Positions 1 to 7,798 of a DNA stretch of 64,000 nt are shown here, one piece after another (position 1 is the stretch's first letter; the number at the start of each line of letters is the position of its first letter). The stretch lies in assembly GCA_000403275.2 (NCBI GenBank), contig KE159599.1, positions 310,001 to 374,000 on the forward strand. Direction: 5' to 3'. The notes under the pieces are model-generated. The model did not search any database and had not been told where the DNA came from. It saw only the letters and a list, made by a program, of their open reading frames with translations. This stretch comes from Lachnospiraceae bacterium 28-4 (GTDB lineage: Bacteria > Bacillota > Clostridia > Lachnospirales > Lachnospiraceae). A program made the position numbers and the translations under genes.

Positions 1-114
1 AGCAATACTCCCATGTACCGGACTCCTACCATGGGGCCTGTCAATGTCACCGTTTTTGACGCGGCTGAAACAGCCGCCATTGCGGAACAGGCGAAGGAAG
101 CGAAGAAGAAATAA
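1..114 (+). CDS. 3' end of an unrecognised protein (partial)
   Basis: An open frame enters from the left edge and ends at TAA 112-114, leaving the last 37 residues. They include a segment reading MYRTPTMGPVNVTVFD and end in an Ala/Glu/Lys-rich helix with three lysines at the C terminus. I do not recognise the family from this piece. Codon use looks coding (GCC, GAA and AAG codons) and a stem-loop follows at 123-147. The start and most of the gene lie outside the window. Confidence 0.6.
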   Translation, partial: SNTPMYRTPTMGPVNVTVFDAAETAAIAEQAKEAKKK

Positions 115-122
115 TGAAAAAA

Positions 123-147
123 GCAGGGAAAGGCCGGCTATCCCTGC
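123..147 (-). terminator. stem-loop, T-tract on the minus strand
   Basis: Perfect 7-bp stem (GCAGGGA 123-129 with TCCCTGC 141-147). On the plus strand it is preceded by six A, so a rho-independent terminator shape exists for minus-strand transcription; the plus side has only a weak T run. It may stop readthrough from the RNase H / PH-domain operon. Confidence 0.4.
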
Positions 148-205
148 AAATTCCTGTTATTTATACCGTATCTTCCGGTATATTTCCCTAAAAACAGGAA
201 ATACT

Positions 206-613
206 ATGCCTATGAAAAAATTAGTGCATAACTTCATCCATTGCGGTATTCTCGGCTGGTGCCTGGAGATTTCCTTTACCGCCCTGAACTCCTTCCGCCG
301 GAGGGAATTCACCCTAAACGGAAACACCTCCGTCTGGATGTTTCCCATATATGGCATGGCCGCCTTTCTGGCCCCCGTGTGCCGCATCGTCAGGAAGCGC
401 GGTTTCCTCGTGCGCGGTTTCCTGTATGCGCTTCTCATTTTCGCCGGAGAATTCATCACCGGTTCCCTTTTAATGCGCCGCGAACTCTGCCCCTGGAATT
501 ACGAACGTTCCAAATGGAATATTAAAAAAGTCGTCCGCCTGGACTACCTGCCCTGCTGGATCTTTGCCGGGCTTCTTTTTGAGCGCCTGATGAAAGAAAC
601 CGATGAAAACTGA
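206..613 (+). CDS. short PF06541 (CmpB-type) membrane protein
   Basis: About 135 residues. The start ATG 206 is preceded by an AGGA-type ribosome site; the reading frame is open upstream but has no better start. The segments GWCLEISFT, WMFPIYG, GEFITGSL, PWNY and LDYLPCWIFAGLLFE match the PF06541 family (putative ABC-transporter type IV, CmpB), which are small four-helix membrane proteins of unproven function. A longer relative lies at 5074-5994. Pairing with a transporter cannot be seen here, since neighbouring genes are unrelated. The family call is good; any transport role is only the family's label. Confidence 0.85.
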   Translation: MPMKKLVHNFIHCGILGWCLEISFTALNSFRRREFTLNGNTSVWMFPIYGMAAFLAPVCRIVRKRGFLVRGFLYALLIFAGEFITGSLLMRRELCPWNYERSKWNIKKVVRLDYLPCWIFAGLLFERLMKETDEN

Positions 614-651
614 CCGCCCGCTCATCTTAGAGCCTATTTGAACTTTCAACC

Positions 652-1017
652 CTAATCCATCTCGTCTATTCCTTCGGAACCGATGTCCAGCGTATTCAAT
701 GTCCTTCTCTTCCTTCTCGCCTCTTCCGATTCTTTCAATATATAATCCTTAATTTCTTTTGCATTTTTAATTCGTTCCAGCAGCAAGCGCGGATGGGTCG
801 TATCGCCGGTATAACATACTACCGTTCCAAGCCCGAAGATTCTTTCTATCAAAGAAGCCTGGAGTTCCACATCCTGAATCTTATACATATAGCAGTTATT
901 TTCACAGGTTTTCAGAAAGCCGCTGTTGATCACAACATCGTCCTCCCTTATCGTATACTTTGTAAATGTCCATGGCAAACCGAAAAACAGCAGCCGTTTT
1001 CTTTCCCTATATTCCAT
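652..1017 (-). CDS. PH-domain (bPH2/DUF304-type) protein
   Basis: 121 residues, read from ATG 1017 behind an AAAGGAGAG site, 18 bp after the RNase H gene, so the two probably share a transcript. The core VVINSGFLKTCENNCYMYKIQDVELQASLIERIFGLGTV follows the pattern of bacterial PH domains of the YdbS/DUF304 type: a strand, a charged turn and a hydrophobic helix. There are no clear membrane helices, unlike YdbS itself. The C-terminal quarter is charged and helical. The family assignment rests on pattern only and the function is unknown. Confidence 0.75.
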   Translation of the reverse strand: MEYRERKRLLFFGLPWTFTKYTIREDDVVINSGFLKTCENNCYMYKIQDVELQASLIERIFGLGTVVCYTGDTTHPRLLLERIKNAKEIKDYILKESEEARRKRRTLNTLDIGSEGIDEMD

Positions 1018-1035
1018 CGTTTTCTCTCCTTTTCC

Positions 1036-1704
1036 TTATTCTGGCTCCGCATTATACCTGCTTATTTTAGGAATTCCGTTTCCGTGGATAATCGCCGATT
1101 TTGCAAGCTCATCCGCCATATCATTATACCTGTTATTGGAATGGGCTGCAATCTTTAAAAAGGAAATGCGTATGGAGCGCTTCCAATCGTTCATTGCCGC
1201 CGCATATTTCTGCGCCAGTTCATTTTTCGCTTTCCATATTCCCTGCACCCATTTTTCAATTCCTTCATAATCATAACGCAGTTCCACTTCCGAATATCCG
1301 TTGATCATCGCCCATTTTACCGCATACATCGCGCCAAGCATTTCCCCTGCCACATTGCGTATCGCCAGCGATTCCGGATTATTCCCGTTTCCTGATTCCT
1401 TTACAATGTCGCCGGAAGGCAGAAGCAGAATGCACCCAAAAGAATATTTTTTCAGCTTATCGTCATAGCTCCCATCCACATAAGCTATAACCTTTTCAGG
1501 CCCCTGCTCAAAATTCTCTTCCGCAGCCGCCTCTTCCTTCCCTCCATCCGTTCCTCCCAGATAGTTCCGCGCTTCTTCCCTGGTGGAAAAGCTCTTATAT
1601 TCCGCGCTCCCATATCCCGACACAACGGCCTGGCATTCCTGCCAGCTTTCAAATATTCCCGTCCGCAGCCCTTTTCTGACCGCATAATATTTCTTTTTCG
1701 CCAT
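1036..1704 (-). CDS. ribonuclease H family protein with N-terminal viroplasmin domain
   Basis: 222 residues from ATG 1704, chosen over an upstream in-frame start because AGGAGG lies just before it and because MAKKKYYAVRKG is the usual beginning of the viroplasmin-type RNA:DNA-hybrid binding domain (residues 1-50, with GIFESWQECQ and the Tyr/Phe-rich turn). A low-complexity Glu/Ala linker follows, then an RNase H fold. Acidic catalytic positions are visible: Asp in YVDGSYD, Glu in AGEMLGAMYA, Asp in LRYDYEG and Asp in RYNDMADELA. It should cleave RNA in RNA:DNA hybrids. First gene of a likely two-gene operon with the PH-domain gene. Confidence 0.92.
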   Translation of the reverse strand: MAKKKYYAVRKGLRTGIFESWQECQAVVSGYGSAEYKSFSTREEARNYLGGTDGGKEEAAAEENFEQGPEKVIAYVDGSYDDKLKKYSFGCILLLPSGDIVKESGNGNNPESLAIRNVAGEMLGAMYAVKWAMINGYSEVELRYDYEGIEKWVQGIWKAKNELAQKYAAAMNDWKRSIRISFLKIAAHSNNRYNDMADELAKSAIIHGNGIPKISRYNAEPE

Positions 1705-1838
1705 CCGAGCCTCCTGATTTTCTGATCCATTCTGTCTACCCAGTATACTATCTCGCCGCCAGGATTTCAAGCACAGGAAAAAGCCCGGAACACGGGAATC
1801 CATTTTTGCAAATTTTTTAAGGGAATTCCCATTTCGAG

Positions 1839-1867
1839 TTGAAAGCGTTCCTTCGTTATGTTATCAT
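1839..1867 (+). promoter_or_regulatory. sigma-A promoter of the nitroreductase gene
   Basis: TTGAAA (1839-1844) and TATCAT (1862-1867) with a 17-bp spacer, about 60 bp before the nitroreductase start. Confidence 0.6.
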
Positions 1868-1929
1868 AAGGCAGGAAAGATTTTATGAAAAACGTTTGAT
1901 AAGCAAAACCAATTTAAAGGAGGTAACGA

Positions 1930-2469
1930 ATGACAGCAAAAGAATGTATCAAAGGACGCAGGAGCATCCGTAAATTCACTGACCAGCCGATCGACCATTC
2001 CCTGCTTGAAGAGATCATCGAAACGGCATCTTATTCTCCCAGCTGGAAAAATACACAGATCGCGCGTTATATCGCCGTCGAAGGAGAATTGAAAGATAAG
2101 ATTGCTGACGAATGTACTTCCGCATTTCCCAATAACGGCTCTATTATCAAAGGCGCGCCGATGTTAATTGTCATCGCTGCCATCAAAAACAGATGCGGCT
2201 ATGAAAGGGATGGTTCTTTTACTACAAGAAGAGGTGATTCCTGGCAGATGTTCGACGCCGGCATCGCATCCCAGTCTTTTTGCCTCGCTGCTTACGAGCA
2301 TGGCATCGGAAGCGTAATCGAAGGTATTTTTGATGATGAAAAAGTAGGTGAACTTTTGAATCTTCCCGAAGACCGGGAGGTTGTCGCACTGATTCCGATC
2401 GGTTATCCGGCAGAGGAACCCGCAGCGCCCCGGCGTAAATCCGTGGAAGATCTGTTATCTTATACATAG
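1930..2469 (+). CDS. nitroreductase family flavoprotein
   Basis: 179 residues, ATG 1930 behind AAAGGAGGT at ideal spacing. The start MTAKECIKGRRSIRKFTDQPI is the family's FMN-phosphate binding Arg-Arg-Ser motif; SPSWKNTQ is the active-site loop after the first helix and VVALIPIGYPAEEP the C-terminal flavin strand. These enzymes reduce nitro groups, quinones or flavins with NAD(P)H in the cytoplasm. The length is typical of the short single-domain group. It has its own promoter and a stem-loop follows, so it is probably monocistronic. The substrate cannot be read from sequence. Confidence 0.9.
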   Translation: MTAKECIKGRRSIRKFTDQPIDHSLLEEIIETASYSPSWKNTQIARYIAVEGELKDKIADECTSAFPNNGSIIKGAPMLIVIAAIKNRCGYERDGSFTTRRGDSWQMFDAGIASQSFCLAAYEHGIGSVIEGIFDDEKVGELLNLPEDREVVALIPIGYPAEEPAAPRRKSVEDLLSYT

Positions 2470-2486
2470 AAATAAAAACATCCGTA

Positions 2487-2521
2487 AATCGGAGAGAACA
2501 CCGTTTCTCTTCGATTTTGTT
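2487..2521 (+). terminator. stem-loop before pyrB (terminator or attenuator)
   Basis: 12-bp stem with one G-U pair (2487-2498 with 2505-2516), six-base loop, then TTTTGT. It lies after the nitroreductase stop and 24 bp before pyrB, so it may terminate the first gene or attenuate pyrBI. Confidence 0.6.
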
Positions 2522-2544
2522 ACGATCAGAAAGGAATAGTTATC

Positions 2545-3459
2545 ATGAGACATTTAATGAGTCCCCTTGATTTCACCGTCGAAGAATTGGACCAGCTTTT
2601 CGACCTTGCCAATGATATCGAAAACAATATGCAAAAATATGCAAAAATGTGCGAAGGCAAGAAGCTTGCCACTTGTTTTTACGAACCCAGTACCCGAACA
2701 AGACTCAGTTTTGAAGCAGCCATGCTGAATCTGGGCGGCAGCGTCATCGGTTTTTCTGACGCTTCCTCCTCCTCGGCTTCCAAAGGCGAAAGCGTATCCG
2801 ACACCATCCGGGTCATTTCCTGTTTTGCGGATATATGCGCCATGCGCCATCATAAAGAAGGCGCTCCCATGGTGGCGGCGGAAAAATCTTCCATTCCTGT
2901 CATTAATGCCGGAGACGGCGGCCATCAGCATCCTACCCAGACATTGACGGATCTGCTCACCATCCGTTCTTTAAAAGGCTCCCTTGGTAATTTTACCATC
3001 GGCCTTTGCGGGGATTTGAAATTCGGAAGAACCGTCCACTCGCTGATCAATGCGCTCGTGCGTTACCCTAACGTACATTTTATCTTTATCTCCCCCCAGG
3101 AATTACGGGTTCCCGACTATATTACGGAAATGCTGAGAGAAAAAAATATTTCTTACGAGGAAGTAATCCGGCTGGAGGAAATCATGCCGCGCCTGGACTT
3201 CCTCTACATGACGAGAGTACAAAAAGAGCGGTTCTTCAACGAAGAAGATTATGTCCGCCTGAAAGATTTTTATATTTTAAACAAAGAAAAAATGGCGCTT
3301 GCCAAGCAGGACATGCTGGTTCTCCATCCGCTTCCCCGCGTCAACGAGATTTCCGTGGAAGTGGACGACGATCCGAGAGCCGCTTATTTTAAACAAGTGC
3401 AGTACGGCGTGTACGTCCGTATGGCCCTGATTCTGACTTTGCTCGAATATACGAAGTAA
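2545..3459 (+). CDS. pyrB: aspartate carbamoyltransferase catalytic subunit
   Basis: 304 residues, ATG 2545 behind AAAGGAATAG. It joins carbamoyl phosphate to aspartate in the committed step of pyrimidine synthesis. The carbamoyl-phosphate loop STRTR is at residues 49-53, HPTQTLTDL carries the HPxQ motif, and HPLPRVNEI is the C-terminal aspartate-binding loop. The length equals the usual catalytic chain. PyrI follows 92 bp downstream, so the product should form the allosteric class B holoenzyme. A stem-loop precedes the start and may attenuate expression; no PyrR-type antiterminator is evident. Confidence 0.98.
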   Translation: MRHLMSPLDFTVEELDQLFDLANDIENNMQKYAKMCEGKKLATCFYEPSTRTRLSFEAAMLNLGGSVIGFSDASSSSASKGESVSDTIRVISCFADICAMRHHKEGAPMVAAEKSSIPVINAGDGGHQHPTQTLTDLLTIRSLKGSLGNFTIGLCGDLKFGRTVHSLINALVRYPNVHFIFISPQELRVPDYITEMLREKNISYEEVIRLEEIMPRLDFLYMTRVQKERFFNEEDYVRLKDFYILNKEKMALAKQDMLVLHPLPRVNEISVEVDDDPRAAYFKQVQYGVYVRMALILTLLEYTK

Positions 3460-3471
3460 AAACGGCATACA

Positions 3472-3501
3472 CTTCTGCAAGAGTCCGTCTTCGTGCAGAA
3501 G
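3472..3501 (+). other. stem-loop in the pyrB-pyrI gap
   Basis: Perfect 8-bp stem (CTTCTGCA 3472-3479 with TGCAGAAG 3494-3501) without a T-tract. It could stabilise the pyrB message or set the pyrB:pyrI ratio; this is inference. Confidence 0.45.
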
Positions 3502-3551
3502 CCAGCAGCCCCGCAGGAATCAAAAACCGCTAAAGGAGGTATACTGATACC

Positions 3552-3983
3552 ATGTTAAATGTAGGAAAAATCGAAGAAGGTTTCGTTTTAGATCATATCG
3601 CCGCGGGCAAAAGCCTGTCCATCTATCATCATCTTCAGTTGGATAAGCTGGATTGTACCGTTGCCATTATCAAAAATGCCAGAAGCAATAAAATGGGAAA
3701 AAAAGATATTCTGAAAGTAGAATGCGATATCAACACTTTAGACCTTGACGTCCTTGCTTTTATCGACCATAATATTACGGTAAACGTCATAAAGGACGGA
3801 AAGATCGTGGACAAAAAAGAACTCGCGCTTCCCAAAGAGATCCGAAATATCATCAAATGCAAAAACCCGAGATGCATTACCTCTATCGAACAGGAACTGC
3901 CGCACATATTCATTCTCTCCGATGAGCAAAAGGAAATCTACCGCTGCAAATACTGTGAAGAGAAATGCGGCAAACGGTTATAA
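3552..3983 (+). CDS. pyrI: aspartate carbamoyltransferase regulatory subunit
   Basis: 143 residues, ATG 3552 behind a strong AAAGGAGG (spacing about 12). The N-terminal allosteric domain contains the nucleotide-binding lysine/His region (GFVLDHIAAGKSLSIYHHL). The C-terminal zinc domain has four cysteines at 103, 108, 132 and 135, which match the zinc site that docks the regulatory chain to PyrB. Length and Cys spacing are slightly shorter than E. coli PyrI but standard. Together with pyrB this predicts feedback control by nucleotides. Confidence 0.97.
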   Translation: MLNVGKIEEGFVLDHIAAGKSLSIYHHLQLDKLDCTVAIIKNARSNKMGKKDILKVECDINTLDLDVLAFIDHNITVNVIKDGKIVDKKELALPKEIRNIIKCKNPRCITSIEQELPHIFILSDEQKEIYRCKYCEEKCGKRL

Positions 3984-4020
3984 GGGAGGCGCAGCAGATA
4001 ACCGCATCAACCGATCGCAG

Positions 4021-4063
4021 CAAACTATTGCAGCAAACTATTGCAGCAAACTATTGCAGCAAA
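4021..4063. repeat. 13-bp tandem repeat, three copies plus a degenerate fourth
   Basis: CAAACTATTGCAG occurs three times head to tail (4021-4059) and is followed by a decayed copy CAAACCACTG. It fills much of the 147-bp gap between pyrI and the PHP gene. No protein or stem is encoded in it; replication slippage is the simplest origin. Confidence 0.9.
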
Positions 4064-4130
4064 CCACTGTAACGGATAACCGCCGGCAATTTTCCGGCCG
4101 CCATCTATCCACAAAGAAAGAAGGTATCAC

Positions 4131-4982
4131 TTGAAACTGGATATGCACTGCCATACGAAGGAAGGCTCTTTAGACGGCAAAATCACACTTTATGAAACCA
4201 TTCTCGCTTTGCGCGAAAAAGGATATCAGGGTATGCTTATTACCGATCATAATTCTTACAAGGCATATCGTCATTACCAAAAAAATATTCAGAATACGGA
4301 TAAAGCCTTCCAGGACTTCGTCGTCCTGAAAGGCATCGAATATGACACTATTGACGCGGGACATATTATCGTCATTATGCCTACGGGAGTTAAACTGCCC
4401 ATTTTAGAACTTCGCGGGCTTCCTGTAGGCCTGTTGATCGACATCGTCCATCATTTCGGCGGAGTCCTCGGTCCTGCGCACCCCTGCGGAGAAAAATATT
4501 TAAGCCTTATGAATACCAGGCGGGGAAAGAAATCACGGGATCTGATCTCCCGCTTTGATTTTATCGAGACCTATAACGCCTGTGAAGAACCGGAATCCAA
4601 CCGTGCGGCCTCCGAACTGGCCAAACGTTTTCATAAGCCGGAGGTAGGCGGCAGCGATTCCCACAAAGAACTTTGCGCCGGCATGGGCTACACTCTGATA
4701 GACGCCGAAATCAAAAACGAAACCGACCTGATCCATGCCCTCCGTTCCGACACCGCCATCTCTTCCGGCGGAGAACGGTATATGTTTACTACGAAGCAAA
4801 GGATCGGGAAGATCAATAACGTTCTCGTTTATTCCTTCTGGGTTTATAACAAATTCCTGGCCTTATATAAGGGACATAAGCGCAAGACGTTGCTGCATCT
4901 GACCGCGAATTCCCATATGAATCATATGAACCATATGGACCATATGCAGCATATAGATCATATGCATCAAAAAGGGGCCTGA
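4131..4982 (+). CDS. PHP-domain metal-dependent phosphoesterase with His/Met tail
   Basis: 283 residues from TTG 4131, 6 bp after AAGAAGG; the first strand KLDMHCHT would be cut if the later ATG (4143) were used. Metal-ligand motifs of the PHP fold are present: HCH at residues 6-8, LITDHNS, GPAHPCG and GGSDSHKE. Relatives hydrolyse 3',5'-bisnucleotides or histidinol phosphate; the substrate here is not clear. The last 28 residues form a tail with repeated HM pairs (HMNHMNHMDHMQH), likely metal binding and not part of the family core. The stop codon lies inside the terminator at 4969-5004. Confidence 0.9.
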   Translation: MKLDMHCHTKEGSLDGKITLYETILALREKGYQGMLITDHNSYKAYRHYQKNIQNTDKAFQDFVVLKGIEYDTIDAGHIIVIMPTGVKLPILELRGLPVGLLIDIVHHFGGVLGPAHPCGEKYLSLMNTRRGKKSRDLISRFDFIETYNACEEPESNRAASELAKRFHKPEVGGSDSHKELCAGMGYTLIDAEIKNETDLIHALRSDTAISSGGERYMFTTKQRIGKINNVLVYSFWVYNKFLALYKGHKRKTLLHLTANSHMNHMNHMDHMQHIDHMHQKGA

Positions 4983-5004
4983 TCAAATTGACACGCCCCT
5001 TTTT
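4969..5004 (+). terminator. rho-independent terminator overlapping the PHP stop codon
   Basis: AAAAAGGGGC (4969-4978) pairs with GCCCCTTTTT (4995-5004); 16-base loop. The stop codon of the PHP gene is inside the loop. The T run serves the plus strand and the A run could serve the convergent gene as well. Confidence 0.85.
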
Positions 5005-5073
5005 CCTGTTTCCCGTTCAAATTCCATATTCATTTTTATTGCATTAAGCTGGCTGGGAACAGGCCTTCCCTTC

Positions 5074-5994
5074 TTACCGCTTGTCCACCATATCTTTTAA
5101 CTCCTGAAGCGCATCCTTAAAACGCTTTGATACCATCGTCGGATTTCCCTTGATCATCTGGCGCTTATAAAAGTCCTTCAATGTTCCAAACTGCATCCTG
5201 CTTTCCACATATATTCTGTATTTCATGCGCAGTTCCTGAATCTCCTCTTTTATATTATCAGGATATAAAGAACTCTGTATTTTTTCCTTCAGGCCGCCTA
5301 AACGCTCTTCTATCCCGGCAGCCAGTTCGTCCATCCTTGCGCTGCGCTCTTGTTTTCTCTCATTGTATTCCCGCACCTTCGTTTCCCATTCCTCGTTGGA
5401 AACTGCGATGATCACATCCAAACGTTTCTGTACACGTTCCAGTTCTTCCCGGGCTGCCTCCATTTTAACAAGAATATCCCGCAGATCGATGGCTGTCTTG
5501 AATGACAGGGTAAAGTCCGCCACGATATATACGGTCAATACAAAGGTGACGACGGAAAGAATGCTCTCTGGTATGGCCAATACCAGCTGCCCCACCGGCT
5601 TATGCACCACTCTCGTCATCAATATAGTCAATCCGCCCCATGCCAGCGTAGAACTCAAACAAATATAACCCTGAAAATGGAACTTCTGATTGGAATAATC
5701 CCAATACCTCACCTTAAACAAGGCTTCCATCACCACTCCCGTCACATATTCCAGCGCTGTCGCTCCGATACATCCTGCAAAATAAGTCAGTACCAGATTA
5801 TGCTGGAACGGCATGGATACGATCAGCATCATGATCGCCCCGCTTCCGTACAAAGGGAGAAACGGCCCCCGCATAAACCCACGGTTTACCGGATGCCTGT
5901 TCTTCAAAGACACATAGGCCGATTCAAAGCACCATCCAAAAAAGCAGTAAAAATAAAAGAAAAACAACCACTGTGCCATGGTATACGAATACAT
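5074..5994 (-). CDS. PF06541 (CmpB-type) membrane protein with C-terminal coiled coil
   Basis: 306 residues. The first about 170 contain four to five membrane helices with the family signatures FFGWCFESAYVS, NRGFMRGPFLPLYG, GATALEYVTGVVMEALF, YWDYS and GYICLSSTLAWG. The remaining 130 residues are charged and helical (EAAREELERVQKRLDV, MDELAAGIEERLGGLKEKI) and should form a cytoplasmic coiled coil ending in FKDALQELKDMVDKR. It is the long version of the gene at 206-613. The YlmH gene lies 24 bp upstream on the same strand. The annotation putative ABC-transporter permease is a family label without experiment behind it. Confidence 0.9.
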   Translation of the reverse strand: MYSYTMAQWLFFFYFYCFFGWCFESAYVSLKNRHPVNRGFMRGPFLPLYGSGAIMMLIVSMPFQHNLVLTYFAGCIGATALEYVTGVVMEALFKVRYWDYSNQKFHFQGYICLSSTLAWGGLTILMTRVVHKPVGQLVLAIPESILSVVTFVLTVYIVADFTLSFKTAIDLRDILVKMEAAREELERVQKRLDVIIAVSNEEWETKVREYNERKQERSARMDELAAGIEERLGGLKEKIQSSLYPDNIKEEIQELRMKYRIYVESRMQFGTLKDFYKRQMIKGNPTMVSKRFKDALQELKDMVDKR

Positions 5995-6018
5995 ATCTTT
6001 CCTCCTTCGTCTTCCGCC

Positions 6019-6789
6019 TCACCGGTATATGCCCGCCGACACGCTCCACTTTCCTTTTTTCGTCTCATGAGCCGCCCCGTAGTACACAAATCTTCCAAAT
6101 CCCCGGACGGAAACAATATCCCCGCTCTTCATCGCATAGCTGTTGTTCTCATTCAGTCTGCCGTTTACATATATCTTTTTTCCCCGGAAAAGTTCCAGGC
6201 TTTGATTCCTGGATAAATTATAAATCTTTGCCACCACCCCGTCCGCCCGCTCCGAGGCCACCGTAAAATGCATTTCCTCCGGCTCTTTTGCAGGCAGCTC
6301 CTTTCCGGCATCCGCCATGCCGCATGTTACGTTGGTATGCCTTACCTTATGAAGATTCTCTATGAGATAAGGCGCTATTTTCTCCGTACAAAACAGCCAG
6401 GCCGACTTTCCTTCTACAAAAATATCCCCCAGGTTGCTCCTGTCTATGCCAAGGTTCATCAAGGCTCCCAGAATATCCCTGTGGGCCAGCGCTTCCGCAA
6501 ACTTTTCCGACAAAGGCTTTACCGCCAGGCAGACGATGGGGAAATCCTCCTCATAACCAAGGCTCCCGGGGCTGCCGAACCGAAGCATCTGCCGCTCGCA
6601 GCCCTCCCGCCCGCCGGACAATGCATAATCCTTTCCCTTCTCCTCCATGGGCATTCCGTAAAAAATATCCTGTTCCGCCATGCTTAAAAAACCGGTATAA
6701 GTATAAATATTATGTTCATAAGACTTTCTTGAGAGCTCCGCCAGCCGCTTTTTCAGCTGGAGCAGCTCTCTTTCGCTTTCTGCCGCCAT
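6019..6789 (-). CDS. ylmH: YlmH-type RNA-binding protein with S4 domain
   Basis: 256 residues. The N-terminal part (FLSMAEQDIFYG, LGALMNLGIDRSNLGDIFVEG) matches the YlmH family, and the C-terminal about 75 residues hold an S4 RNA-binding domain (DGVVAKIYNLSRNQSLELFRGKKIYVNGR...MKSGDIVSVRGFGRF). In Bacillus it lies in the division-gene cluster downstream of ftsZ and is linked to ribosome quality control; here it stands apart from division genes, 24 bp ahead of the CmpB-type gene. Cytoplasmic. The function of this copy is inferred from the family. Confidence 0.93.
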   Translation of the reverse strand: MAAESERELLQLKKRLAELSRKSYEHNIYTYTGFLSMAEQDIFYGMPMEEKGKDYALSGGREGCERQMLRFGSPGSLGYEEDFPIVCLAVKPLSEKFAEALAHRDILGALMNLGIDRSNLGDIFVEGKSAWLFCTEKIAPYLIENLHKVRHTNVTCGMADAGKELPAKEPEEMHFTVASERADGVVAKIYNLSRNQSLELFRGKKIYVNGRLNENNSYAMKSGDIVSVRGFGRFVYYGAAHETKKGKWSVSAGIYR

Positions 6790-6844
6790 ATTCCTTTTCC
6801 CTTCGGGATCATTTCATATCCCTCAATAGTTCCATCTCCTGTTC

Positions 6845-7780
6845 CTATAAGAAACTAATGATTTCCTCTTCCGGCGCTTCCGCATTCTCTACGTTGAGCG
6901 CTTCCAATATGGGGCCTTCTCCCCCGTAATCCGCAAAATATTCTTTTCTGACAAGAGCCGTCACCCTTACCCACTGCTTCTCCTCCAGATCTTCCGCCCC
7001 TTCGTAAGCACAGGCAAATCCAAGAAAGGCCATATCATCCGCGCAGCAGGTCATCGCCATCCTTCCCGGAACAAAATACCCTTTGGGAAAGCTTCCGGGT
7101 TTTAATACCATTCCCGTAAACTGTACTTTCTTCCCGATATATCTCTCCAGATGATCCAGAGAGTCCAGATACCATATGCCATAAGCCTGATTATCCAGCT
7201 CCAGCAATTCATCGCCAAGGTCATAGGGAAGATCATCCTCCATGATCTCATTGACCTCTCCGTCGGAATTTTCAAACACAATATCTGCCTTCTGGTTGAT
7301 CGCCTTAATATTTCTCTTATAACTGTTCAGATCTTCAATACCGTCACAGCGGTTAAAAATAATAAGCTCTGATTTCCGCACCATCTCTGCCAGAAAAGTT
7401 TTCATGTTATTGTAATACATGGGAAACGTGGAAGCATCGATGGTCGTCACTTGCTGCTCTACCGTCCAATGCCAGGGCAGTTTCATATTTTTATAGTTCC
7501 ACATGCCGTTATACTCTATGATAATGCGCTCCGGCTTGTGTTTTTTTTCCAGTTCAATCAGATGGGAAGGAGTGAAATCCTCTTCATCCTCTATCAACTC
7601 CAGCTCCGTCCTGCTGCTCCTTAAAAGAAAATCATCGTATTCGATCTCCCCCTCTTCGCAAAGAATGAGCAGCGTCTTTCCTTTTATGTGAAAATAAGGC
7701 TGTCCCAATGTATAGGAAATAAACTCCGTTTTACCGCTTTCCAAAAATCCGTTAATTATATAAACCGATTTCATTCGCAA
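6845..7780 (-). CDS. G3E (CobW-like) GTPase fused to a DUF1980-like C-terminal domain
   Basis: 311 residues, ATG 7780 behind GGAGG. The P-loop GFLESGKTEF is at residues 10-19 and FNRCDG is a NKxD-like guanine motif. The GCxCC metal motif of its neighbour is missing. The C-terminal 100 residues (VQFTGMVLKP...YFVPGRMAMTCCADDMAFLGFACAY) resemble the end of TIGR03943/DUF1980 proteins, which usually are separate and sit beside permeases. It follows the His-rich GTPase by 18 bp on the same strand, so the pair is probably co-expressed and acts in metal, likely zinc, allocation. The fusion is inferred by eye. Confidence 0.82.
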   Translation of the reverse strand: MRMKSVYIINGFLESGKTEFISYTLGQPYFHIKGKTLLILCEEGEIEYDDFLLRSSRTELELIEDEEDFTPSHLIELEKKHKPERIIIEYNGMWNYKNMKLPWHWTVEQQVTTIDASTFPMYYNNMKTFLAEMVRKSELIIFNRCDGIEDLNSYKRNIKAINQKADIVFENSDGEVNEIMEDDLPYDLGDELLELDNQAYGIWYLDSLDHLERYIGKKVQFTGMVLKPGSFPKGYFVPGRMAMTCCADDMAFLGFACAYEGAEDLEEKQWVRVTALVRKEYFADYGGEGPILEALNVENAEAPEEEIISFL

Positions 7781-7798
7781 ACCTCCGCAATCCCTTCA

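Noticed and set aside
4021-4063. 13-bp repeats as a possible CRISPR or iteron
   Set aside because: Too short, no spacers, no rep gene nearby; simple slippage repeat.
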